From the NCBI GenBank assembly GCA_033851915.1, contig JAWSVM010000001.1:930001-994000 (forward strand): a DNA stretch of 64,000 nucleotides, written 5' to 3'. Within the stretch, counting starts at the first letter, position 1; each line of letters begins with the position of its first letter. Position numbers and translations under genes: made by a program. The DNA comes from UBA1672 sp033851915 (GTDB lineage Bacteria; Pseudomonadota; Alphaproteobacteria; Micavibrionales; Micavibrionaceae). The notes beneath the pieces were generated by a model. It searched no databases, had not been told where the DNA came from, and saw only the letters and a program-made list of their open reading frames with translations. Shown one piece after another: positions 17,380 to 25,346 of the stretch.

Positions 17380-17904
17380 ATGCCTCAATCTATAATGCCT
17401 ACCGGTGTTGAACAATTTTTTGATAAAGACGAAATTATCGTAAGTAAGACTGACTTGAAAGGTCGGCTAACTTATACAAATCGGGTTTTTATGCGCCTCG
17501 CAGGCTATGAAGAAAAAGAGCTGTTGGGGCAGCCTCACAATTTGATCCGCCATCCTGATATGCCACGTTGTGTGTTTAAATTGCTTTGGGATACGCTGCA
17601 ATCTAAAAAAGAGATTTTTGCTTACGTTATTAATATGTGCAGAAACGGTGATCATTATTGGGTCTTCGCGCATGTTACGCCTTCTCTTGATGGGGAGGGT
17701 AATATTAATGGGTATCATTCCAATCGCCGTGTGCCGGATCGCAAAGTGCTTGATGGAACAATTATCCCTTTATACAAGCAGCTACTTGAAGAAGAGAAGC
17801 GGCATAAAAACACCAAAGAAGGCATGAATAGCAGTTTTAAAATGCTGGTAAATCTTCTGGAAGAAAAAGGAATTGGATATGATGAATTTATCTTCTCTCT
17901 CTAA
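17380..17904 (+). CDS. Aer-type PAS sensor protein (separate from its transducer)
   Basis: A protein of about 174 residues made of one PAS domain and a short helical tail. The core matches the FAD-binding PAS of the aerotaxis receptor Aer: TYTNRVFMRLAGYEEKELLG, then GQPHNLIRHPDMP and NGDHYWVFAHVTP. No membrane segment or signalling domain is present. The next gene overlaps it by 26 bases and encodes a membrane transducer without a sensor. Together they look like Aer split into two proteins, as in the CetA/CetB energy-taxis pair of Campylobacter. ATG 17338 is an alternative start. Confidence 0.85.
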   Translation: MPQSIMPTGVEQFFDKDEIIVSKTDLKGRLTYTNRVFMRLAGYEEKELLGQPHNLIRHPDMPRCVFKLLWDTLQSKKEIFAYVINMCRNGDHYWVFAHVTPSLDGEGNINGYHSNRRVPDRKVLDGTIIPLYKQLLEEEKRHKNTKEGMNSSFKMLVNLLEEKGIGYDEFIFSL

Positions 17905-19204
17905 AGTTAAAATTGCTGCTTTTCTCGCTATGGGGACTGCTATTCTATCAACTTTAATAGGGGTTTTGGGCGGTGCAGCGATGCAGGCCGTTAGTTTGTT
18001 GTTTTTACTTGGCACGTTGGGGGCTTTGGCGGCAACGCTTTATTTTCAGCGGCGTCTGGAAAAGGAAATTCAGCGCACCAAAGTCGTATGCCAATCTTTG
18101 GCCAAAGGGAATTTCGAGACACGCTTGACGAATATCGTCGAGGGCGGAGATTTTGGTGAATTTCAGTGGGCTGTTAATGAAATGACCGACACGACGGATG
18201 CGTTCGTGCGTGAAGCCACTGCGGCTATGGAATATGTAAGCCGTAATCAATATTTTCGGCGTATTTTGGAGGATGGCATGCAAGGCGATCTTCTTAGCGG
18301 TGCGCGGATTATTAATCGGGCGACTGAAAGTGTTGGCGCTAAAATGAATGGTTTCCTTGAAATCGCAAATGATTTTGACGAGTCATTGAAAGAGGTGGTC
18401 GGGGATATTAATACAACAGTTTCCAGCCTTGCCGAGACAGCGAATAGTATGGGTGAAACCGTAGAATTGACAAGAGAAGGGGCGGATGCGGCTGTTGCCA
18501 GCTCTGATGAAACGTCTGTGAATGTGCAGGCTATTTCAGCTGCTGCCGAGGAAATGTCGAGTTGTATTTCTGAAATCTCTCAACAAGTGACGCGCACATC
18601 TGACATTGCGCAAACTGCAGTTCAAAAAGCCGAAGAATCAGGGCGGACTGTTAGAGAGCTTTCTCAAAATGCCGAAAAAATTGGCGATGTTGTTCAAATT
18701 ATTGAAAAAATAGCGGAGCAAACGAACCTTTTGGCTTTGAATGCAACAATTGAAGCGGCGCGTGCAGGGGACGCGGGCAAAGGTTTTGCTGTTGTTGCTT
18801 CGGAGGTAAAAGATTTGGCCGGGCAGACAGCAGCGGCAACAGAAGAAATAAGTGAACAAATTGCAGGCATTCAGACGGCGACAGAAAAGACGATTGAGTC
18901 TTTCTCCGGTATTGGAAAAACGATTGGGGAGATTAATGAAGCGGCGACAGCCGTTGCCGCAGCGATTGAGCAGCAGAGCGCTGCATCACAGGAAATTGCT
19001 TCCGGTGCAGGAAGGGCTTCGGAAGGAACGAATTACGTTGCAGGAAATGTGAAAGAGATTAACCGGAGTATTGCCCAAGTGGACGTGGCCGCAAAACAGG
19101 TCTTAAGCGTCACAGGAGAACTGTCAGAGCATGCGACAAAGAAAGTCGAAGCTTTACTGGATAAAATGGGTGTCTTCATGGCAGAGCTTAAGAAGATTGC
19201 TTAA
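17879..19204 (+). CDS. Methyl-accepting chemotaxis transducer without periplasmic sensor
   Basis: A 441-residue transducer. Two hydrophobic helices close together (about residues 10-50) form a membrane hairpin with almost no periplasmic loop. A HAMP-like linker follows, then a long coiled-coil signalling domain with the hairpin tip motif IAEQTNLLALNATIEAARAG and ASEVKDLAGQTAAAT. It lacks a ligand-binding domain, so its input is probably the PAS protein encoded just upstream, whose gene overlaps its start. AAGGA lies 7 bases before ATG 17879. Confidence 0.88.
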   Translation: MMNLSSLSKVKIAAFLAMGTAILSTLIGVLGGAAMQAVSLLFLLGTLGALAATLYFQRRLEKEIQRTKVVCQSLAKGNFETRLTNIVEGGDFGEFQWAVNEMTDTTDAFVREATAAMEYVSRNQYFRRILEDGMQGDLLSGARIINRATESVGAKMNGFLEIANDFDESLKEVVGDINTTVSSLAETANSMGETVELTREGADAAVASSDETSVNVQAISAAAEEMSSCISEISQQVTRTSDIAQTAVQKAEESGRTVRELSQNAEKIGDVVQIIEKIAEQTNLLALNATIEAARAGDAGKGFAVVASEVKDLAGQTAAATEEISEQIAGIQTATEKTIESFSGIGKTIGEINEAATAVAAAIEQQSAASQEIASGAGRASEGTNYVAGNVKEINRSIAQVDVAAKQVLSVTGELSEHATKKVEALLDKMGVFMAELKKIA

Positions 19205-19214
19205 CATCTTTTAT

Positions 19215-22200
19215 TTAAACAAAGAACTTCCGCAGTTCATTTAATTCTATTTTAATATCGCCCAGCATTTTTTCTTTATCGGCATTGTCTTTTTCATATC
19301 CATCTTCTGCCTTTTCACATGCATTGGACAAAGGCACAGCGCCTAAGTTTGCAGAGGCCCCTTTCAAGCGGTGAGCTGCTTTTTCCCACGCATCATCATC
19401 GTTATCGGCAAGGCTCTGTGTTAGGCTGGATACACTCGAATTTGCTTCATCAAAGAATAAGTCTAAAAGTTCTTTTTCCGTGTCTGGATCGCCATCTGTA
19501 AATAGGTTCAAATGTGCAATGTCTATGGGTATATTTTGTGGATCGCTTTTCTGTTCTGCCTCATCGGCCACAATAATATCGTTGTTTTCTTTGTGAACCG
19601 TGTATTTCGCCAGCATAGTGGTTAGCTTTTCCGGCCGAATGGGCTTGCTGAGATAGTCATCCATTCCGGCTTTCAGGCACTTTTCCTTGTCTCCCACCAT
19701 GGCATTGGCCGTTAGAGCAATAACGGGTAAATGTTGCGCTGTTTCTTTTTCCATTTCACGCAGCATGGTGGTTGCTTGATAGCCGTCAATTTCAGGCATT
19801 TGGCAATCCATAAGGACGATATCATATTTATTTTGTGCGATCATTTCCAAGGCTTCCTTGCCGTTTTCAGCCAAATCTATATTGATAAAGCCAAGGCGTG
19901 TCAGCAGTTTTTTGATGAAGAGCTGATTGACAGGATGATCGTCTGCCGCCAAAATCCGTATATCTGAAGCGGCGCTGATATTGTTTTCCGTTTGGTTTTC
20001 TTCGTAGAGATTGACGGGATTAACGTCGCTCTTGGCAACGACAAGGGGAATTGTAAACCAGAAGGTTGAGCCTTTGTCTTCCACGCTATCAACACCGATT
20101 TCACCACCCATTAAATCAACCAGTCTTTGCGTAATTGCCAACCCCAAACCTGTGCCGCCAAATTTGCGGGTGACAGAGGCGTCGGCTTGTGTGAATTTCT
20201 CGAAGATGCTTTCTAGTTTGTCTTGCGGAATACCTATCCCCGTATCTATGACAGAGATATGGAGGTTGTTATTACCGTTTTCATGTGTTGCAATTTTAAC
20301 GTTTACGGTGATGCTGCCCTTGTTGGTGAATTTAAGGGCGTTGTTGATGAGGTTGCGTAATATTTGCTGTATGCGTCCCAGATCTCCTTCAAGTACGTCA
20401 GGCACGTTCTTTGTGCCGTGCATCTGGAGGTCTAAATCTTGTTCTGTTGCCAGAGGAATGAATAGCTGGATGATCTGGCGCATTGCCGTATCAAGGTGAA
20501 ATGGCACGGTTTCGATTTCCAGCTCACCGGCTTCTATCTTCGAAATGTCTAGAATATCATTTAAAATAGAGAGTAGATTTTCTCCCGATCCATGTAATGT
20601 TTGGGCATTTTCCCGTTGATCTTGATTTAAGTTTGATGAGAGCAGCATTTCCGTCATGCCTATAATTCCGTTCATCGGTGTGCGTAGCTCATGGCTCATA
20701 TTGGCAAGGAATTCGCTTTTTGCACGGCTGGATTCTTCTGCTTTTTGTTGTGCCTCCATGGCTTCGAAACGTGATAGTTCCAGCTTGTCGGTGTATTCTT
20801 GCATTTGTATCGTGAGTCGTTCCTTTTCTTGATAGCGCTCGGCCAGAGTTTCGCGAGCGTTTTCCAATTCATTTTGCCATTGGCGAACACTGCGCAGGGC
20901 AAAAAACCAGACAACAATCAGAAAAATCAAGGCGGCGATGGTTGGATAGAGTGCGTAATACATGCTGCGAGCCAGAGCAAAGAAATCCTTATGGGTGTTT
21001 CCGTTTATCTGCTGCAAAAATTTGCGCATGCCTTTGGCGTAGACTTGTTTGTTTTCCAGATAGGCTTCGCTTGTGATGATGTTTTGGGCTTCGGCGAGTT
21101 CGCGCTGGTTGACGTGTTTGAATGTCTCTGTTTCCATTTCTATCAGCTTATGGTTGGCGATATCTGTGGCGTCGATGTGCTGAAGGTTTAAACCTTTGTA
21201 TTCTTCTTTAATTGTGGCCATTATTTTATCAAGAATAATGACATGTTCGTTATATTTTTCCTCCCATTTCGTTTGCCCTGTGCGCGCCGCCATCGTCGCA
21301 GCGTAGGTCAGCATGCTGTCTTGTTCCATGATTTTATCGGTAAGGTTTTTGGTTCTTACACTTTCATGAACATCGTTGGTTAAGGTGCGGTGGGAATGGT
21401 AACCATTCCATATTCCCCATAAAATAGAGATAAGCGATAAGATGATGGCTATACTCAGTAATTTGGCAGGAAAGGGTATATGTCCCTTTGTTTTTTCAAT
21501 GTATTGTTCCCGTGTGAAAATCGCCAGAGACAGCGCTATGCCCAAAATTGTGCTGGTGATTGTGGCGATGATTAAGGCCAGCTCTATGAAATTTTGATCC
21601 GGATCATATCTGCAGTCAGCATAGGGAATGAATACGCTGGCCCACATGCCGGTGTAATGCATACCGCAGATGGCTGCGCCCATGATAAGTGCTGCTGCTG
21701 CTTGCCAAGCCATTTTCCAGCGTCCTTCATGTTGTCCGAGTGTAAAGACAATCCATAGAGCCGCGCCGGAAGCAACAATAGCAATTAAGACAGATAAAAT
21801 GAATAAAGACGGAGCGTAGCGTAAATCTGCATCCATTTCCATTGCTGCCATGCCTGTATAGTGCATAGCGCAAATGGCTGTGCCGAGCAGGATTGCGCCT
21901 TTACATAGTTGTTTTATTCTCAAATTTTCCGAACGTATGATTTGAAGAACACCATAAGCAATTACAATGGCTATAACCATAGAGAGAATGGTGAGGAGGG
22001 GATCATAGCTATGTGCCATATCCATATTGTAGGCCAGCATTCCAATAAAATGCATTGACCAGATACCCGCGCCAAAGGCAAATGCACCGCCATAATGCAG
22101 CATGGATTTTAGTTTATCTGTCGGCGCTTTTTGAATATCTGTTGCGAGGCGTAATCCTGTGAATGATCCTAGTGTTGCTATAATATAGGACAGAATGACC

Positions 22201-22292
22201 AGAAGCGGTATATACGTTCCGGTTTCCGCGTTTTGGGGAATATCTCCGAAAATAAAGATGTATTCCAATATGGATTGCGGTTGCGGCAGCAT
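19215..22292 (-). CDS. MHYT-domain hybrid histidine kinase with receiver and HPt domains
   Basis: A protein of about 1025 residues. The N-terminal membrane MHYT sensor (about 20-250) carries the repeated motifs MHFIGM, MHYTGM and MHYTGM, proposed to bind a metal and sense O2, CO or NO. A second membrane-flanked region precedes a coiled coil. Then come HisKA (SHELRTPMNGIIG), HATPase (DTGIGIPQDKL, GGTGLGLAI), a receiver (VLMDCQMPEIDGYQ) and a C-terminal HPt (AHRLKGASANLG). The start is placed at ATG 22292, with GAGGG 7 bases upstream, in preference to a TTG at 22319. It may feed the receiver proteins or the NtrC-type regulator nearby. Confidence 0.9.
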   Translation of the reverse strand: MLPQPQSILEYIFIFGDIPQNAETGTYIPLLVILSYIIATLGSFTGLRLATDIQKAPTDKLKSMLHYGGAFAFGAGIWSMHFIGMLAYNMDMAHSYDPLLTILSMVIAIVIAYGVLQIIRSENLRIKQLCKGAILLGTAICAMHYTGMAAMEMDADLRYAPSLFILSVLIAIVASGAALWIVFTLGQHEGRWKMAWQAAAALIMGAAICGMHYTGMWASVFIPYADCRYDPDQNFIELALIIATITSTILGIALSLAIFTREQYIEKTKGHIPFPAKLLSIAIILSLISILWGIWNGYHSHRTLTNDVHESVRTKNLTDKIMEQDSMLTYAATMAARTGQTKWEEKYNEHVIILDKIMATIKEEYKGLNLQHIDATDIANHKLIEMETETFKHVNQRELAEAQNIITSEAYLENKQVYAKGMRKFLQQINGNTHKDFFALARSMYYALYPTIAALIFLIVVWFFALRSVRQWQNELENARETLAERYQEKERLTIQMQEYTDKLELSRFEAMEAQQKAEESSRAKSEFLANMSHELRTPMNGIIGMTEMLLSSNLNQDQRENAQTLHGSGENLLSILNDILDISKIEAGELEIETVPFHLDTAMRQIIQLFIPLATEQDLDLQMHGTKNVPDVLEGDLGRIQQILRNLINNALKFTNKGSITVNVKIATHENGNNNLHISVIDTGIGIPQDKLESIFEKFTQADASVTRKFGGTGLGLAITQRLVDLMGGEIGVDSVEDKGSTFWFTIPLVVAKSDVNPVNLYEENQTENNISAASDIRILAADDHPVNQLFIKKLLTRLGFINIDLAENGKEALEMIAQNKYDIVLMDCQMPEIDGYQATTMLREMEKETAQHLPVIALTANAMVGDKEKCLKAGMDDYLSKPIRPEKLTTMLAKYTVHKENNDIIVADEAEQKSDPQNIPIDIAHLNLFTDGDPDTEKELLDLFFDEANSSVSSLTQSLADNDDDAWEKAAHRLKGASANLGAVPLSNACEKAEDGYEKDNADKEKMLGDIKIELNELRKFFV

Positions 22293-22333
22293 ATGATGTC
22301 CCTCTGTTTCTGCGTTCAAATGATTGTAATGGT

Positions 22334-22712
22334 TTAGTGAATATTGGGACAGCTCTCAATATAATGAACGAGCTGATCTTTTCTGAAAGGCTTGAAAATG
22401 AAGCCTTTTGTACCTTCTTCTAAGGTGTGTACGATGGTATCCAGATGGCTTTTACTGCTTGAACATGACGATATAGGCACGAGTGTCGTGTCTGATGATT
22501 TATTCTAAGACAGAGTGTCCATCTCTATCGGGCAAGTTAATATCCAGAAAAACAGGATTTGGTTGGTAGGAGGTGCAGAGCGATAATGCTTTGTTTCCGT
22601 TTTGCGCTGTTGCAAAGTCACATTCGGCGCGTAATGAATTTCTAACCATCCACCGTGTTACCGGATCATCTTCGACCAATTCTGTTTCTGCGCCTTCTGT
22701 AACGATTTTCAT
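22334..22712 (-). pseudogene. Decayed response-regulator receiver domain
   Basis: From ATG 22712 the frame reads a receiver (LVEDDPVTRWMVRNSL, VFLDINLPDRDGHSVLE) and then meets a TAA at 22500-22502. Beyond it the same frame continues IIRHDTRAYIVMF before a second stop. A shift of frame then restores the expected end of a receiver (LEEGTKGFIFKPFRKDQL) up to a TAA at 22334-22336. One nonsense codon and one frameshift mark it as a pseudogene. The intact gene upstream (22724-23608) has a closely related receiver, so this is probably a decayed tandem copy. Confidence 0.8.
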
Positions 22713-22723
22713 GCGCTGCTTCC

Positions 22724-23608
22724 TTATTGGTTAGAGGTTTTAATATGTGGAGATTTCTGGATGTATTGTGCTAGCTTTTCACGTGTGAAGGGCTTGCCAA
22801 CAAATCCTTTGGCACCATTCTGGATAGCTTTTGTGACGTTATCCTTATCTCCCTTACCGCTTAGCATAATGATGAAAGCGTGTGGATCATGTTTCAGGAT
22901 TTTAGCCAGTACGTCATGCCCGTCAATGTCAGGCAGTCCTATGTCTAGGAATAGAATATCTGGTGCGACTTTGAAATATTGGGTTAGAGCCATCTGTCCA
23001 TCTTCCACAAGGGAAATATTGCCCGTTTCTGCGAGTGATTTCTGGACGAGGGCACGCGAAAACGGGTCATCCTCTACGACCATAATTTCTGTCTTTTTTC
23101 TGTCTTTGCGGCGCTTTGATAAAGTGTTCACGAGTGCATCGGGTATTGGCATTTCCATGATTTTTTTGCGCTGTTCTTGTGCCTGTATTTTCTTTTCTTC
23201 TTTACGCTTTTCTTCTTCTCTTTTTTGTATGTCTCTTAATTTTTCTTCCATAATTTTTATGATTTTAATGCGATCGACCCGAATCTCAAAAAGAGTGGCC
23301 AACTCAGGGGAGTGAGCTGGCCGAGTTTTCAGGTGGGTTAACATGAAATTCTGAAGAATTTTTACAAAAGGGGCGCCAATGCATCTGGTTACGATAAAAA
23401 AATCGCCGTCGTCGCAAACAAATATCCCTCCATTTTGATCGCCTGTATTGTTGTAAATAAAGTCGATCGTGGCGCTTTGGTCAAAATTTGAAATCGTTGA
23501 TGCTTTAAAATAAACACATCGACGATCTTCTTTATGTGCCGTATTGAGATCAAGTGCGTGTAGAAGTTTTTCTTCCGCTTTTTCCGTTGTTACAATCATA
23601 GGACCCAT
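22724..23608 (-). CDS. Response regulator with unknown N-terminal domain and C-terminal receiver
   Basis: A 294-residue protein. The first 120 residues are an unrecognised globular domain. A strongly charged helix rich in Glu, Lys and Gln (about 120-155) looks like a coiled coil. The C-terminal 120 residues are a receiver with MVVEDDPFSRAL, the phospho-acceptor region LFLDIGLPDIDGHD and a conserved GKPF lysine. There is no DNA-binding or enzymatic output domain, so it may act by protein contact. Divergent from the NtrC-like regulator, with an 18-bp palindrome between them. Confidence 0.8.
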   Translation of the reverse strand: MGPMIVTTEKAEEKLLHALDLNTAHKEDRRCVYFKASTISNFDQSATIDFIYNNTGDQNGGIFVCDDGDFFIVTRCIGAPFVKILQNFMLTHLKTRPAHSPELATLFEIRVDRIKIIKIMEEKLRDIQKREEEKRKEEKKIQAQEQRKKIMEMPIPDALVNTLSKRRKDRKKTEIMVVEDDPFSRALVQKSLAETGNISLVEDGQMALTQYFKVAPDILFLDIGLPDIDGHDVLAKILKHDPHAFIIMLSGKGDKDNVTKAIQNGAKGFVGKPFTREKLAQYIQKSPHIKTSNQ

Positions 23609-23702
23609 CCTTTTATATTATTTAATGTATTGCTTTGCATAACATGTGCCAATTGTAACTTTTCTTTATTATCAATAGATTACATGATTTTCGTGTTTGG
23701 AT

Positions 23703-23751
23703 AACGTTTTAAAATGAGAAATATACGATGGTATTCTCATTTTAAAACGTT
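23703..23751. promoter_or_regulatory. Perfect 18-bp inverted repeat in a divergent promoter region
   Basis: The left arm AACGTTTTAAAATGAGAA (23703-23720) is repeated exactly in reverse complement at 23734-23751, with a 13-base spacer. It lies between two divergent genes and 44 bases upstream of the NtrC-type activator start, so it is more likely an operator or enhancer than a terminator. The bound protein is not known; the adjacent activator is the obvious candidate. Confidence 0.6.
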
Positions 23752-23794
23752 CGTTTTTGAGAATTGTTAAGGTTTTTTCAATTATACTTATAGC

Positions 23795-25195
23795 ATGAAT
23801 AGAAAGATTCTCATTGTTGAAGATGATGCATCACAAAGACGGATGGTTGCTTTGCTTGTGCAAAAGAAGCTAGGCTTTAGTGTCGTCGAAGCAGATGGCG
23901 GACGTACGGCCTTGTCTATCCTGCGTGACGCCCCGATGCGCGATGATATTTGTTTGGCGTTGATTGATTTTCGTATGCCTGAAATGGATGGGCTGGAATT
24001 GTTGGGCATTATGAAGCAGCAATATCCGAATTTGCCTGTCATTATGTTGACGGGGTCTAAAGACGTTAAGGTTGCTGTGGATGCTATGAAAGCGGGGGCT
24101 GGTGATTTCTTGAATAAACCTGTTGATCCGCAACGTTTGCAAGTCTCTGTTCAGAATGCTTTGAAAATGGGCGTTCTTGAAAAAGAAGTAAAGCGGTTAA
24201 AAGACAAAGACGAGAACACGTTCCATTTTGAAAACCTCATTGGTCATGACCGCGGCTTGCAGGATGTGGTGAGTGTTGGGCGTAAGGCTGCTTCGTCTGA
24301 TATTCCTGTTTTGATTACGGGTGAAACCGGTGTGGGTAAAGAAGTTTTCGCGCGCGCGGTACATGGTGAAAGCGCACGTGTTGGTAATCCTTTTGTGGCG
24401 ATTAACTGTGGTGCGCTGCCTATGAACCTTGTCGAGAGCACGTTATTCGGGCATGAGAAGGGTGCATTTACAGGCGCGATTGCAAAGTCACCGGGGCGTT
24501 TTAGGGAAGCCGAAGGCGGAACAATATTTTTGGATGAAATAGGCGATCTTCCCCTTGATGCGCAAGTGAAGTTGCTGCGTGTATTGCAGGAAAAAGAGAT
24601 TTATCCCGTTGGTTCTGACAAGGCCGTTTCGGTGAATGTGCGGATTATTTCTGCAACCAACCGCGACCTTGAAACGGAAGTGGCAGAGGGACGCTTTCGC
24701 GATGATTTGTATTTTCGATTAAATGTTTTGCCTATTCACATGCCGTCCTTAAGGCAGCGTAAACAAGATATTATGATCCTTATTAATCATTTCATAGAGC
24801 GGTTTTCCGCATCGGAAGGGCGGTTATTAAAAGAGATCACACCTGCAGCGGAAGCTATATTATCGGCGCGTGAATGGGTTGGTAATGTTCGTGAGCTGGA
24901 AAATACAATTCACCGCGCGATGGTTTTGTGTGACGGGGATGTTCTGGATGTTGATGATTTTACGGCCTTGCCAATAGGTGGAACGTCACCGGTGAGTGAG
25001 GATATGGCTTTACCTGAACATATTTCCGAAACGGCATTGACGATGCTGGATGTGGACGGACATTTAAAAACGATGGATCAGATTGAACAAGCCGCCATGC
25101 AGTTTTCTCTGCAATATCACGATAATAATGTAACCCAAGCGGCGCGCGCGCTGAACATGGCCAAATCGACATTCTATAGAAAGTTGAAGCAGTAA
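23795..25195 (+). CDS. NtrC-family sigma-54-dependent response regulator
   Basis: A 466-residue three-domain activator. The receiver at 1-125 has phospho-acceptor Asp58 (IDFRMPEMDG). The AAA+ domain (about 148-375) has Walker A GETGVGKE (176-183), the sigma-54 contact loop GAFTGA (223-228) and GGTIFLDEIGDLPL. A Fis-type helix-turn-helix at the C-terminus reads NVTQAARALNMAKSTFYRKLKQ in two parts. It probably activates sigma-54 promoters in response to a kinase; the hybrid kinases in this window are possible partners. The target genes are not identifiable here. Confidence 0.93.
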   Translation: MNRKILIVEDDASQRRMVALLVQKKLGFSVVEADGGRTALSILRDAPMRDDICLALIDFRMPEMDGLELLGIMKQQYPNLPVIMLTGSKDVKVAVDAMKAGAGDFLNKPVDPQRLQVSVQNALKMGVLEKEVKRLKDKDENTFHFENLIGHDRGLQDVVSVGRKAASSDIPVLITGETGVGKEVFARAVHGESARVGNPFVAINCGALPMNLVESTLFGHEKGAFTGAIAKSPGRFREAEGGTIFLDEIGDLPLDAQVKLLRVLQEKEIYPVGSDKAVSVNVRIISATNRDLETEVAEGRFRDDLYFRLNVLPIHMPSLRQRKQDIMILINHFIERFSASEGRLLKEITPAAEAILSAREWVGNVRELENTIHRAMVLCDGDVLDVDDFTALPIGGTSPVSEDMALPEHISETALTMLDVDGHLKTMDQIEQAAMQFSLQYHDNNVTQAARALNMAKSTFYRKLKQ

Positions 25196-25346
25196 GTTTT
25201 ATTGTAACGCTTCCGTAAAATAATCTTGCGCTGTCTTAATTCTCTCAATAAAAAAATTAATGATGTTGATCTCCCTATGAGATTTATCTTTATAAAAGCA
25301 TGGGAATTAATATAGAGTTCAAAAAATAAGAATGCAGGGCAGGGTA

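Noticed and set aside
22761..23315. Open frame of 184 codons antisense to the receiver protein
   Set aside because: Serine-rich shadow of the receiver and coiled coil; no start signals.
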